A DNA stretch of 64,000 bases, taken from Allopusillimonas ginsengisoli. Its GTDB lineage: Bacteria > Pseudomonadota > Gammaproteobacteria > Burkholderiales > Burkholderiaceae_B. The position numbers were made by a program, and so were the translations under genes. The DNA lies in contig NZ_SDQE01000001.1 in assembly GCF_004153455.1 (NCBI RefSeq), positions 1-64,000 of the forward strand, written 5' to 3'. Below are positions 35,155-44,306 of this stretch, piece by piece. Positions within the stretch are counted from its first letter, which is position 1; each line of letters starts with the position of its first letter. Under the pieces are notes generated by a model, which was not told the DNA's origin, made no database searches, and was given only the letters and a program-made list of their open reading frames with translations.

Positions 35155-35158
35155 CCAC

Positions 35159-35185
35159 TAAACTATTTTCAATGCGTGCCGTAAC
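35159..35185 (+). promoter_or_regulatory. Sigma-28 (FliA) promoter of flgMN
   Basis: -35 TAAACTAT (35159-35166) and -10 GCCGTAAC (35178-35185) are separated by 11 bp and fit the class-3 consensus well. It begins 5 nt after the flgA stop codon and lies about 45 bp upstream of flgM, so flgM can be read both with flgA and from its own late promoter, as in enterobacteria. Confidence 0.75.
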
Positions 35186-35230
35186 CAGCTCCGAACGACC
35201 AGTTGTCCCGCTCACCGACTACGGAGAATC

Positions 35231-35518
35231 ATGTTGAAGATCGCGCCTTGTCTGCTGTCCCCGCTAACGCCAAACCGATATGCCGCTCAGCGGTCTCAAG
35301 ATGCGGCCTCTGCCACGCCTGCACTGCTGCCAGATCAAAAGCCCGTCCAGCTAAGTTCCGCTGCAAGACATTTGTCCAGCGGGCAGAATACAGGCAGCGA
35401 CCTCGATGCGGCGCGTGTTCAGGCATTTCGCGAGGCCATGATCGCCGGCCGGCTGGATATCGACACAAGGCGCATCGCTGATGGCCTGCTTGCAAACGCC
35501 CGCGAGCTGCTCGGTTAA
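35231..35518 (+). CDS. flgM: Anti-sigma-28 factor FlgM
   Basis: A 95-residue protein that holds FliA inactive until the hook is finished and FlgM is exported. The C-terminal sigma-binding half, VQLSSAARHLSS followed by DLDAARVQAFREAMIAGRLDIDTRRIADGLLANARELLG, fits the family well: the V-x-L-S pattern, then DxxRVxxxRxAIxxGxYxID, with variants. The N-terminal half is low in conservation, as expected for an unstructured export region. It lies between flgA and flgN. ATCATG start with GGAGAATC upstream. Confidence 0.9.
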   Translation: MLKIAPCLLSPLTPNRYAAQRSQDAASATPALLPDQKPVQLSSAARHLSSGQNTGSDLDAARVQAFREAMIAGRLDIDTRRIADGLLANARELLG

Positions 35519-35520
35519 TC

Positions 35521-35994
35521 ATGGACGCCGCCGATCTTCTCTATGCCACGATATGCGAAGAGAACCGCCTCTTGGCGCAGTTCATCGAGATGCTTGAACA
35601 AGAGGAACTATTGCTGGCAGGGCCACCGGATATCGATAAGCTTCAGAAAATAACGGTTGAAAAAAATCACCATATCGACCAACTCGTTGCCACGGATGCC
35701 AAACGACAGGCACTGCTCGCTCAATGCGGATTCAGTGCCGGGCTCGACGGCTTGGCCCAAGCGGCAGCAAAGCATCGATTCATCAGCGAGCCTTGCGATC
35801 TTCTTTTAGAGTTCGCCAAACGCGCCAAGCATCTTAACACCAGCAATGGCGCAACCATCGCTGCATGTTGGTCGCACCACCATGAAGCCTTGAACCAGTT
35901 GTCTCGCCTTTGCGGTCACGACGGGCTCTATGATGCCCGCGGACGCAACCTCAGCGGCAGTACCGGCAAGCATGCTAACTTTCGAGCCGCCTGA
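35521..35994 (+). CDS. flgN: Flagellar chaperone FlgN
   Basis: A 157-residue helical cytoplasmic chaperone for FlgK and FlgL. The first helix EENRLLAQFIEMLEQEELLLAGPPDIDKLQKITVEKNHHIDQLVATDAKRQAL is typical of FlgN. It begins 3 nt after flgM. The family is poorly conserved; context makes the call secure. Confidence 0.9.
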   Translation: MDAADLLYATICEENRLLAQFIEMLEQEELLLAGPPDIDKLQKITVEKNHHIDQLVATDAKRQALLAQCGFSAGLDGLAQAAAKHRFISEPCDLLLEFAKRAKHLNTSNGATIAACWSHHHEALNQLSRLCGHDGLYDARGRNLSGSTGKHANFRAA

Positions 35995-36035
35995 GATGCT
36001 TCGACTTCAGGTGCGCGCGGCCCAGCTTGTATATA

Positions 36036-36057
36036 CCTACCCTTCCCCAAGGGCAGG
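36036..36057. terminator. Hairpin between converging flgN and flhA
   Basis: CCTACCCTT (36036-36044) and AAGGGCAGG (36049-36057) form a stem with one mismatch around a CCCC loop. The genes on both sides point at it. No clear U-run, so this is a moderate call. Confidence 0.4.
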
Positions 36058-36065
36058 CCGAATAC

Positions 36066-38201
36066 TCAACCTGTGCCGCTCCCTGTGTCTGCACTTGCAC
36101 CGATAACGACACCGAACTTCAATACCCGTTCTTCTGGAATTTCCGCGCTGGAAAGCACCGTCATTTGCGGAAAATGGTGACGCAGGAATCTTGACAAAGA
36201 GGCCCTCAGCGACGGCGATGTCACCAGTACAGTTGGATCACCATTTGCATCCTGATGGGTCACTGCCCGCTCGGCTTCCTGCAATAGTTTCTCCGCCAGG
36301 CCCGGCTCCAACGCGCCGCTCGTCGTGAGGGCCTGCGTCAGTACTTGCTCCAGTCGGCTGTCCAATCCAATAACCTGCATTTCGGCCCCGCCGGGGAATA
36401 AATGCTGTGTGATCGCTCGTCCTAATGCTATTCGTGTCAACGCCAGCAACTCGGCGGCGTCCGGGCCAACCCCCGCCGGATCCAAAGCGGCCAGGCGTGG
36501 CGCATGCTCGGAGACCGTATCAATAATGCCGCGCAGGTCGCGAATATAAACGCCTTCCTCAAGCAATCCCCTGAGCAGTTTCTGCAGCTGAGGTAGTGTA
36601 ATCGTCTTGGGAACCAGCTCATCGATGAGTTTCGGCGCCTGGCGCCCAATATGATCAACCAATTGCTGCACCTCCTGGCGCCCGAGCAGTCGCGCGCTAT
36701 ATCTGTGCATGAGGTGATTCAGATGCGTGGCGATGACGGTGCTGGCATCGACAACGGTATAACCAGCGACCTGCGCCTGTTCACATAGCGTTACGTCGAT
36801 CCACGTGGCGGGAAGACCAAACGCGGGGTCTATCGTTTTGTCCCCGGGCAACGCCATGGCAATGCCGCCAGGATCAATCGCAAGCCATTGACCCATGGAC
36901 GCAGCGCCTCTACCCACCTCAACCCCAGACAAAAGTATGCGATAGTCATCAGGACGCAGTTCGAGATTATCGCGAATATGGACTACCGGCGGCAGAAAGC
37001 CCACCTCTTGCGCGAACTTCTTGCGCAGGCTGCGGATACGGTGCAGCAAGTCGCCATTTTGCGTGTGATCCACGAGTGGAATCAATCGGTAGCCTACCTC
37101 GAGCCCCAAAGGATCGACCAATGACACATCATTCCAGCTGGCCTCCTCCGCGGCAGGCTCTACACCTTCCTTTTGCTGCGATTTCTTGTTGGCCGGTTGC
37201 GCCGTCTCTTTCAGGGCACGCACATGCCGCCACCACCCTGCCCCGGCCAGCAGCGCCGCCAACAGAAGAAAAGCGGCATGAGGCATACCGGGAATCAACC
37301 CCAGCGCCCCCATCAAGCCGGACGTAATAAACAGTACGTGCGGGTTGGAGAACAGTTGACTTGCCATTTGCTGGCCAACGTCCTGATCCGTTGCTACGCG
37401 GGAGACGATCACACCCGCTGCAGTGGAAATGATCAACGCTGGAATCTGCGCGACCAGGCCATCGCCTATCGTCAGTAGTGTATACATCCTAGCGGCGTCG
37501 CCCAGGCCCAAGTCGTGCTGGGCCATTCCGATAACCAGACCGCCCGCCACGTTGATGGCCATTATCAGCAACCCGGCAATCGCATCGCCCCGCACAAACT
37601 TGCTGGCGCCATCCATCGAACCATAGAACTCAGCTTCCTGGGCCACCTCGGTGCGGCGGCGGCGCGCCTCATCCTCATTGACGAGACCGGCGTTCAGGTC
37701 AGCATCAATGGCCATTTGCTTGCCGGGCATGGCGTCAAGCGTAAAGCGAGCGCCCACTTCAGCAATGCGTCCGGCACCTTTGGTAATCACAACGAAATTG
37801 ATGATGACAAGAATCAGAAATACGACAACACCCACGGCAAAATTGCCGCCAACCAGAAAATGCCCAAAGGCCTCGATCACCTGACCGGCGGCATCCGCGC
37901 CCTTATGTCCGTGCAGCAGCACAACCCGGGTCGAGGCGACATTCAAGGCAAGGCGCAACAAGGTGGCAAACAAAAGCACCGCCGGGAAAGCCGCAAAGTC
38001 CAGCGGTTTTTTCGTGAACATCGCCACCAGCAATATCATGATTGACAGCGAAATATTGAAAGTAAAAAGCAGATCCAGAAAGAACGGCGGCAACGGAAGA
38101 ATCATCATGGCCAATACCATGACAATCAGTATGGGACCTACCATGAGCCTGGCGTATGAAGCGCCAACGCTATCTCCGAGCAGTGAGCGTATCGCATTCA
38201 T
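36066..38201 (-). CDS. flhA: Flagellar export gate protein FlhA
   Basis: A 711-residue export gate subunit. Eight membrane helices fill about residues 1-330, with the FHIPEP-family patterns FAAFPAVLLFATLLRLALNVASTRVVLLHG, GAGRIAEVGARFTLDAMPGKQMAIDADLNAGL and RRTEVAQEAEFYGSMDGASKFVRGDAIAGLLI. The cytoplasmic domain binds chaperones, with VHIRDNLELRPDDYRILLSGVEVG and the usual end region. It overlaps flhB by 4 bases (ATGA). Confidence 0.97.
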   Translation of the reverse strand: MNAIRSLLGDSVGASYARLMVGPILIVMVLAMMILPLPPFFLDLLFTFNISLSIMILLVAMFTKKPLDFAAFPAVLLFATLLRLALNVASTRVVLLHGHKGADAAGQVIEAFGHFLVGGNFAVGVVVFLILVIINFVVITKGAGRIAEVGARFTLDAMPGKQMAIDADLNAGLVNEDEARRRRTEVAQEAEFYGSMDGASKFVRGDAIAGLLIMAINVAGGLVIGMAQHDLGLGDAARMYTLLTIGDGLVAQIPALIISTAAGVIVSRVATDQDVGQQMASQLFSNPHVLFITSGLMGALGLIPGMPHAAFLLLAALLAGAGWWRHVRALKETAQPANKKSQQKEGVEPAAEEASWNDVSLVDPLGLEVGYRLIPLVDHTQNGDLLHRIRSLRKKFAQEVGFLPPVVHIRDNLELRPDDYRILLSGVEVGRGAASMGQWLAIDPGGIAMALPGDKTIDPAFGLPATWIDVTLCEQAQVAGYTVVDASTVIATHLNHLMHRYSARLLGRQEVQQLVDHIGRQAPKLIDELVPKTITLPQLQKLLRGLLEEGVYIRDLRGIIDTVSEHAPRLAALDPAGVGPDAAELLALTRIALGRAITQHLFPGGAEMQVIGLDSRLEQVLTQALTTSGALEPGLAEKLLQEAERAVTHQDANGDPTVLVTSPSLRASLSRFLRHHFPQMTVLSSAEIPEERVLKFGVVIGASADTGSGTG

Positions 38202-39385
38202 GCGCCATCACCTTGATATGAAACATTTGTTGCCCGCGATGCCGGACTGCCTGGCTGAGCGGGGTCAAGCGTCGTGGGAACTGGCAGCGACTCGGGCAGG
38301 CGAGGCTTATAACCTTTGCCACGCTGCCAGTTGCGCAACTGGAACGCCCAAGCCAAGACCTCTGCGGCCGCCGAGTACAGCGCCGTTGGGATTTCCTGGC
38401 CAATATCGACATTGTGATAAAGCGCGCGGGCCAATGGCGGCGCGCTCAGGATGGGTATGCGATGTTGTTCGCCAAGCTGGCGGACCCGGGCGGCCACCAG
38501 GCCTACTCCCTTGGCGACGACACGCGGGGCGCCGCCGTCCTCCTCGCGGTAAGCCAGCGCGACGGCATAATGCGTCGGATTGGTAACAATGACATCTGCA
38601 CGAGGCACATCGGCCATCATCCTGCGGCGAGCCATGGCACGCTGCTGCTGACGTATGCGTGCCTTGACCTGGGGATCGCCATCGTTTTCCTTGTTTTCCT
38701 GCCTGACATCCTTGAGCGACATGCGTAGCTTTTTCTGATGGCTGAAAAGCTGCCACGGCACATCGATGAGCGCTACCAAGATCAAAGTTGCGACAATAAG
38801 CGCGCAACACAAAGCCACAAGCCCTGTTCCCATCGCCATGGCTCTAGCCTGTGGCACATACGTGAGCCCTAACATCTGCGTCAGATAATGACTAATCACC
38901 CATACGCTCATCATGCCTATCAAGAACACCTTGGCCAACGTCTTGATCAGCTCGATCAGCATTTGAGCGGAGAACATGCGGCGAATGCCCTTCATCGGAT
39001 TCAAGCGCTCGAACTTGGGCTGCAGCGCGCGCATGGAAAGCACAATTCCGCCCAATGCCGCCGGTGCCAGAAGTGCTGTCAAGGTCAGGGCGAAAAGGAA
39101 AGGCGCCAAAGACCAGTAAGCATCCAACGCAGACTTTTCAGCCTGAAAGCGCATCAGGCTTTCATCCCGGGCAGCTTCGGGTACAAACCACAGTCCCGCA
39201 TGCATGATGCGTGACAAACAGCGGTACATGCGTTCCCCGCCCAACCAAAGCCCCGCCAGTCCTATCGACAACAGGAAAAATGTACTCAATTCACGCGAGC
39301 GGGCTACTTGCCCCGCTTCGCGCGCTTTCTGCAGGCGCTGTGGTGAAGCCGGCTCGGTCTTTTCCAGATCACTGTCTTCCGCCAC
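38198..39385 (-). CDS. flhB: Flagellar export switch protein FlhB
   Basis: A 395-residue export protein that changes substrate class when the hook is complete. Four membrane helices are followed by the cytoplasmic domain with the self-cleaving NPTH motif at residues 269-272, in the normal position (VIVTNPTHYAVALAY). The start SDLEKTEPASPQRLQKAREAGQVARSRE is typical. The C-terminal tail of about 40 residues after YKPRLPESLP is longer than the conserved core. It follows cheZ after 3 bp. Confidence 0.97.
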   Translation of the reverse strand: MAEDSDLEKTEPASPQRLQKAREAGQVARSRELSTFFLLSIGLAGLWLGGERMYRCLSRIMHAGLWFVPEAARDESLMRFQAEKSALDAYWSLAPFLFALTLTALLAPAALGGIVLSMRALQPKFERLNPMKGIRRMFSAQMLIELIKTLAKVFLIGMMSVWVISHYLTQMLGLTYVPQARAMAMGTGLVALCCALIVATLILVALIDVPWQLFSHQKKLRMSLKDVRQENKENDGDPQVKARIRQQQRAMARRRMMADVPRADVIVTNPTHYAVALAYREEDGGAPRVVAKGVGLVAARVRQLGEQHRIPILSAPPLARALYHNVDIGQEIPTALYSAAAEVLAWAFQLRNWQRGKGYKPRLPESLPVPTTLDPAQPGSPASRATNVSYQGDGA

Positions 39386-39388
39386 GCC

Positions 39389-40036
39389 TTACAGCCCTAG
39401 ACTAGCCAGCAACTCATCCACCTGATCCTGGCCAGTGACGATATCCTTTTTTTGCTCGTGACCGCGCCCGGGACCATTCAAGCGAGAAAATGCTTCATCG
39501 CGCCGTTCCTGGGGTACGCTATCTATCAGTACTTGGACGAGTTCGGTTTCCAGGGTGGCCATCACGCCTAGCATCTTCGTGATGACTTGACCAGTCAGAT
39601 CCTGAAAGTCCTGCGCCAGGATGATTTCTCTCAGCAAATCCTGTGTTTCCTGGACCTTGCCTGGCACGTCGGCCAACAGCGTACATGTGTCGTCGACAAT
39701 CAGACGGGCCTCCGGTATATCCAAGGGCGTTTCGAACCAGTTTTGCCAGCGCATCGCCAGGCCTTCGGCATCGCGCCTGAGTTGATCTTGCAGCGGCATG
39801 GTGCGCTCCGCCGCGTTCAGGACGCGATTTGCGGCCTGCTCTGTCATGCTCGCAACGTAGTGCAGCCTATCGCGTGCATCGGGAATGGCGTGCGCCGCAT
39901 CCTTGATCGCCGTGTCCAACCCCAGTTCACGCATGCTTTGCCTGAGCGTACGGGTTACCAAGGCAATGCGGTGTATGAGGTCGGGGTTTCCGGAGGCATC
40001 GTTGTCTGAGACCAGGAAAGTGTCTTTGCTATTCAT
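39389..40036 (-). CDS. cheZ: CheY-P phosphatase CheZ
   Basis: A 215-residue four-helix-bundle protein that removes phosphate from CheY. The catalytic helix [24 protein letters not shown] contains the conserved DFQDLTGQ with the catalytic Gln. The C-terminal CheY-docking helix [12 protein letters not shown] is intact. It overlaps cheY by 4 bases. It appears intact although the upstream kinase is truncated. Confidence 0.95.
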   Translation of the reverse strand: MNSKDTFLVSDNDASGNPDLIHRIALVTRTLRQSMRELGLDTAIKDAAHAIPDARDRLHYVASMTEQAANRVLNAAERTMPLQDQLRRDAEGLAMRWQNWFETPLDIPEARLIVDDTCTLLADVPGKVQETQDLLREIILAQDFQDLTGQVITKMLGVMATLETELVQVLIDSVPQERRDEAFSRLNGPGRGHEQKKDIVTGQDQVDELLASLGL

Positions 40037-40434
40037 GATGTTTTCTTCGCCGCAAGCTTCTCGAAAATCCTGCTCAGTTTTTCCTCCAGCGTCGCCGCTG
40101 TAAAGGGCTTGACCACATAGCCATCGGCTCCGGCCTGGGCTGCCGCGATGATGTTTTCCTTTTTTGCTTCGGCCGTCACCATGAGCACTGGAAGTGCGCT
40201 CAGCGCCGGTTCCGCCCGAATGTGCTTGAGCATGTCCAACCCATTCATGTGCGGCATGTTCCAGTCCGAGACTACGAGCTCAAAGCTGCCGTTCCGCAGC
40301 TTCTCCAGACCCTGCGCACCGTCCTCGGCTTCGTCCACGTTCTCGAACCCCAGATCCTTCAACAGGTTCTTGATGATCCTGCGCATGGTCGGAAAATCGT
40401 CGACCACCAGGATTTTCATCGTTTTCTGTACCAC
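40033..40434 (-). CDS. cheY: Chemotaxis response regulator CheY
   Basis: A 133-residue single-domain response regulator that binds FliM when phosphorylated. Active-site residues are all present: Asp12 and Asp13 in [10 protein letters not shown], the phospho-acceptor Asp57 in [12 protein letters not shown], Thr87 in [10 protein letters not shown] and Lys109 in YVVKPF. The GTG start at 40434 has a GGAGAG 6 nt upstream; the internal ATG at 40419 has no such site. It sits directly after the shortened cheA with only 132 bp between. Confidence 0.96.
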   Translation of the reverse strand: MVQKTMKILVVDDFPTMRRIIKNLLKDLGFENVDEAEDGAQGLEKLRNGSFELVVSDWNMPHMNGLDMLKHIRAEPALSALPVLMVTAEAKKENIIAAAQAGADGYVVKPFTAATLEEKLSRIFEKLAAKKTS

Positions 40435-40566
40435 TTATGCTCTCCGGTTAATACTTGCTTCCCCGCCCTTCATCCGGTTTGGCCGATGGCGTTGCCGCCC
40501 TCCGCGTGCGGACCGTGCTCTTTGGCGTGACGGGCGCTGCGCGAATTAGTCTCGAAGCTTTTAAGC
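40435..40566 (-). other. Short cheA-cheY gap where other chemotaxis genes are expected
   Basis: Only 132 bp separate the cheA stop codon from the cheY start. Related genomes carry cheW, a receptor gene, cheR, cheD and cheB here. One minus-strand frame is open to a TAA at 40448-40450 and reads basic, Pro-rich sequence (APVTPKSTVRTRRAATPS) that could be the tail of a lost gene or chance. A likely deletion junction lies within or next to this stretch. Confidence 0.5.
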
Positions 40567-42192
40567 TCACCCGGGTGCGGCCTGTACAGGCCTGCCATCC
40601 CGCGTGGCCCGCGTCAGCGGCAGCGTAATCCGTGTAGTTGTGCCTTGCCCCGCCCGCGAGAACAGCTGTATCTGCCCGCCTATAGCGTGGATGTTGTGCC
40701 TGACCACGTCCATGCCAACGCCTCGTCCCGAGATTTCGGTAACCTGATTGGCGGTGGAGAAACCTGGCAAAAGAATGAGCGGCCACAATTCATTGTCTGG
40801 TGTACTGTTGGTGACAGGCAGCCCCAACGACAACGCCTTGCGTAAAATGCGGTCTCGTTGCAACCCGGCGCCATCATCCGACACTTCAATGACAAGGTGG
40901 GCGCCATGAGGCGCTGCCGAAAGCGTCAGGTTTCCGTGAGAGCTCTTTCCCGCTGCCCGGCGCTTTTCGGGTGTTTCTATGCCATGATCCACGCTATTGC
41001 GCACAATATGCGTAAGCGGGTCGATGATGCGCTCTATCAGGCTTCTGTCCAGCTCGACTTCTCGGCCTTGGATAGCTAGCCTGACCTTCTTGCCCAGCTT
41101 TGCGGCACTGTCCCGCGCGATTCGCGCCAGGCGGCCGAACACGGCATCCATCGGCATTGCACGCATGAGCATCATTGCTGATTTCAGGTCGAGCGCATTG
41201 CGCTCGAACCGTTGGATCGCCCGGAACAGACGGGGATGATCGGCCGGATCAAGTGCAGACGATGCGTTCACGGCCATCGCCTGCGTCATGATAAGTTCAT
41301 CGACCAGATCAATGACTTGGTCTAACTTTTCAACACCCAGCCGGATACTGCGGCCCAAGGGGGTCTGCGGCTGTTCGCTGGAAACGGGCGGCGAAGATTT
41401 TGACGGCGCGTCAATGGCTGAGCTGAGTCCGGCTGTGTTGGCCGAAAACGCAGAGCTCGTAAGATTGTTGCAGCCAAGCGGATTTTCATTGAACACCCGG
41501 ACTTGATCCGCTTTAACGGTGAAGCCGCATACGGCAGCGATGTCGGCAGCCGAGGCACTTGTGTCGAGCCAAACGTCCAGTTCGCCGGCTGACTGTTCCT
41601 GATGTACTATGCTGCCCAGCAATGACAGCTCGGCGAGCAATGCCCCGACATCGTTGTCAGTGACCCGTGATACCCTAACGCAAAATACGGAAGCGCGCGC
41701 AGCCGTCGCTGCCGGCTCACGCATAGGGCTTGGCATGCCCGCAACCACCGAGGCGTCTGGCGTAGCATCCCCATGGCAAGGGGCTGCTGCCGCAGCTGCT
41801 TGCAACCGGGCGCAGATTCGTCGGCTAGCCTGAACATCAGGCTCTTGCCCATTGCGATAGGAAATGACCTGGCCCTCCAGCACGTCCTTCGTTTCCAGCA
41901 GAAGATCCAGCATCCAGGTTTGCAAAGGCATTTTGCCACTGCTGAGCAGGGCGACCACGTTTTCCAGGGAATGGCTGGTCTCCGCCAGGATTCCACACGC
42001 CCCGACCATAGCCGCCCCCCCTTTTATGGAGTGGGCTGCGCGAAATATCGCTTGAAACTGATCAACGTCGGGATTGCTGGTATCAAGGCTTAGCAGCTGC
42101 TGCTCAATCGTCGCCAGCAACTCCTCAACTTCTTCGAAGAAGGCTTCGGAGAGCTGGTCGTCATCCCCATCTGCGCTCATGCCTGTACCCAT
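40567..42192 (-). CDS. cheA: Chemotaxis histidine kinase CheA lacking the P5 domain
   Basis: A 541-residue kinase. P1 holds the phospho-His at residue 54 in FRAAHSIKGGAAMVG. After a short variable P2-like region comes P3, with IRLGVEKLDQVIDLVDELIMTQAM. P4 has the N box HIVRNSVDHGIETPEKR, the G1 box VSDDGAGLQRDRI and the G2 box ISGRGVGMDVVRHNI, so the catalytic core looks complete. The chain then ends at TTTRITLPLTRATRDGRPVQAAPG. P5, of about 140 residues, which binds CheW and receptors, is absent. The last ten residues look like a decayed P5 beginning. Typical CheA proteins are about 650-700 residues. It follows motB after 4 bp. Confidence 0.88.
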   Translation of the reverse strand: MGTGMSADGDDDQLSEAFFEEVEELLATIEQQLLSLDTSNPDVDQFQAIFRAAHSIKGGAAMVGACGILAETSHSLENVVALLSSGKMPLQTWMLDLLLETKDVLEGQVISYRNGQEPDVQASRRICARLQAAAAAAPCHGDATPDASVVAGMPSPMREPAATAARASVFCVRVSRVTDNDVGALLAELSLLGSIVHQEQSAGELDVWLDTSASAADIAAVCGFTVKADQVRVFNENPLGCNNLTSSAFSANTAGLSSAIDAPSKSSPPVSSEQPQTPLGRSIRLGVEKLDQVIDLVDELIMTQAMAVNASSALDPADHPRLFRAIQRFERNALDLKSAMMLMRAMPMDAVFGRLARIARDSAAKLGKKVRLAIQGREVELDRSLIERIIDPLTHIVRNSVDHGIETPEKRRAAGKSSHGNLTLSAAPHGAHLVIEVSDDGAGLQRDRILRKALSLGLPVTNSTPDNELWPLILLPGFSTANQVTEISGRGVGMDVVRHNIHAIGGQIQLFSRAGQGTTTRITLPLTRATRDGRPVQAAPG

Positions 42193-42196
42193 GCGC

Positions 42197-43120
42197 CTAG
42201 GGCTTGGCGCTCGAAGCGGACGTAGAATCTTGCTGCATCGAACTCAGATGCTCATCAACCCTGGCACCAGATGCGCGTGATTCATGCTGCTGGTCTATAC
42301 GCCGCTCGGCCTGCCGATTGAGAACGACAATGCTGATTCGACGATTAACAGCCGCTGCAGGATTCTCTTTGACCAGGCTCACGGACGAAGAAAGACCAAC
42401 AACACGCTTGATCTTGGCCTCGTCCATTCCACCATTCACCAGCTCTTTGCGCGCGGCATTGGCCCGATCAGCGGACAGCTCCCAATTGCTGTACTCTCGC
42501 TCGCCAGTCGCATACCGCAGAGAATCTGTATGGCCCGAGATGCTGATACTGTTGGGCAGGCCGTTGAACATGGGACCAAGCTGCTGAAGAATGTCTTGCA
42601 TGTAAGGCTGAACCTGAGCGCTGCCTGTCGCAAACATAGGCCTGTTTTGCCTGTCGATAATCTGCACTCGTAACCCGTCAGGCGTCATGTCCAACAAGAG
42701 TTGCGGGCGGAACTGCCGCAATATGGGATCGGTCTGAATCAGGCTTTCGAGGTCGGATTTTAGATTTTCAAGACTCAAGGTATCGCGCTGATCCATGTCG
42801 AGTTCCTGAGCATCGCCTGCGCCGTTTCCCGGCAAGGGCTGTGTGTTGGGAATCACGCTGGGTTCTCCACCAGGAATCATGTTACGCGCATCGCCCATCC
42901 GGGGGCCGCCCGTAATTGCTGTCATCAAAGGCATACGAAAATACTCAGCGATTGCACCCAATTCGTTCCGGGGAACCATGGAGAGCAGCCACATAACAAG
43001 GAAAAAGGCCATCATGGCGGTCATGAGATCGGCATAGGCGATTTTCCAACTTCCGCCGTGGGCGGCTTCGGCGCATGGTCGTTTTCTGCGTATAACAACA
43101 CGCGGCTGGGATTTGCTCAT
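42197..43120 (-). CDS. motB: Flagellar stator protein MotB
   Basis: A 307-residue stator subunit anchored to peptidoglycan. The single membrane helix includes SWKIAYADLMTAMMAFFLVMWLLS, with the proton-carrying Asp of YADLMTAMMAFF. The OmpA-like domain has NSISISGHTDSLRYATGEREYSNWELSADRANAARKELV. The plug region follows the helix. It overlaps nothing and lies 6 bp after motA. Confidence 0.96.
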   Translation of the reverse strand: MSKSQPRVVIRRKRPCAEAAHGGSWKIAYADLMTAMMAFFLVMWLLSMVPRNELGAIAEYFRMPLMTAITGGPRMGDARNMIPGGEPSVIPNTQPLPGNGAGDAQELDMDQRDTLSLENLKSDLESLIQTDPILRQFRPQLLLDMTPDGLRVQIIDRQNRPMFATGSAQVQPYMQDILQQLGPMFNGLPNSISISGHTDSLRYATGEREYSNWELSADRANAARKELVNGGMDEAKIKRVVGLSSSVSLVKENPAAAVNRRISIVVLNRQAERRIDQQHESRASGARVDEHLSSMQQDSTSASSAKP

Positions 43121-43126
43121 GCCTTT

Positions 43127-44002
43127 CTACTGCGCCGTTTTGTTTGTGCCGCGAGCTTGCCGGACGTGCGCCTCAAGCTCCATGAAAGAGGGGCGCACAT
43201 GGGAATACAACACCTTGCGTCCAAACTCCACGGCCAGTTGAGGAGGATAGCCGCTCATGCTTGCGAGCATAGTCACCTTGATACATTCGAGCACCTTGAG
43301 GAAGGTCCCCGAACGGCGCTCTATGGTGCTTGCCAGCGGTCCGACAAAGCCGTAGGCCATCAGGATTCCCAGGAATGTGCCCACCATGGCTTTGGATATC
43401 AGGTCGGCCAACACGACGGGAGGAGCATCGACTGAGGCCAGCGCCTTGATGACGCCCAGCACCGCGGCCACAATGCCGAAGGCGGGCAATGCGTCGGCCA
43501 CGGCTCGCAATGCATCAACGGGAACGTGCTTCTCGTGGCGCTGCGTCTCCAGATCCTGATCCATCAGGGTCTCGATTTCGTATGCGCTCATGTTCCCACT
43601 TATCATCAGCCGCAAGTAGTCTGCGATGAAGTCCATCAAGCCCTCATCATTGAGGATGCGCGGATATTCGGCAAATATCGGACTGGAGGCGGGGTCTTCG
43701 AAATCGCTTTCGATGGACATGAGGCCATCGCGTCGCGCTTTGTTCAGCAGCACATACAGCAGAGCCATCAGCTCCATGTACAGATCCTTGCCGTATGGAT
43801 TCTTGGCGACGGCAAGCGGTATGGCTCGCAACAGCATTTTGACTGATTTGCCGTTGCTGGCGGCCAGGTAGGCACCCAGCGCCGCGCCCCCAATCAGCAC
43901 AAACTCAAATGGCTGATACAAGGCGCCCAAGTGGCCACCCAACGCAACAAACCCACCGAATACGGAGAGAAAAACAATCAAAAAACCAATCAGAATAAAC
44001 AC
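43127..44002 (-). CDS. motA: Flagellar stator protein MotA
   Basis: A 291-residue stator subunit with four membrane helices. The N terminus VFILIGFLIVFLSVFGGFVALGGHLGALYQPFEFVLIGGAALGAYLA matches MotA starts, so GTG 44002 is preferred. Further ATGs at 44044 and 44194 are in frame but add residues unlike the family. The cytoplasmic loop has ELMALLYVLLNKARRDGLMSIESDFEDP with the charged residues that meet FliG. The end GTFLGILMAYGFVGPLASTIE is typical. The leader 44003-44306 must hold a promoter, but only a poor sigma-28 match was found. Confidence 0.93.
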   Translation of the reverse strand: MFILIGFLIVFLSVFGGFVALGGHLGALYQPFEFVLIGGAALGAYLAASNGKSVKMLLRAIPLAVAKNPYGKDLYMELMALLYVLLNKARRDGLMSIESDFEDPASSPIFAEYPRILNDEGLMDFIADYLRLMISGNMSAYEIETLMDQDLETQRHEKHVPVDALRAVADALPAFGIVAAVLGVIKALASVDAPPVVLADLISKAMVGTFLGILMAYGFVGPLASTIERRSGTFLKVLECIKVTMLASMSGYPPQLAVEFGRKVLYSHVRPSFMELEAHVRQARGTNKTAQ

Positions 44003-44306
44003 CGTTAAACCTTGAACAGATAGGTGTGTCAATGATCCGCGCATTCGGTTGACCGAAATGCACTGACAACAGGGCTTTTCAGGGCCAGATCCACGTGCTG
44101 TTTTGACAACGCTGCGATCGCTGCAAGCCAGTGATATCGACCGGAAATACAGCCCCCCCAACCCAAGGTCGGAGGTGCCTGAAACGCCTGGCACTAGCCT
44201 TGGCGACTGTCCAGGAAACCGAAGCGGGCCAGAAACTGCGCCCGAAAGGCTGGAAAGGTGCTCAACTTTATGGCGTCAGTTCACTTCGCGACGCTGTCCG
44301 ATGCCC

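Noticed and set aside
40448-40566. Tail of a receptor or CheB gene left before cheY
   Set aside because: The basic, Pro-rich open frame is too short and lacks a family motif to be called as a gene; it is mentioned only as a possible scar.
44242-44270. Sigma-28 promoter for motA
   Set aside because: A good -35-like TAAAGTTG is present on the minus strand at 44270-44263, but the sequence 11 bp away (AGCCTTTC) does not fit GCCGATAA.
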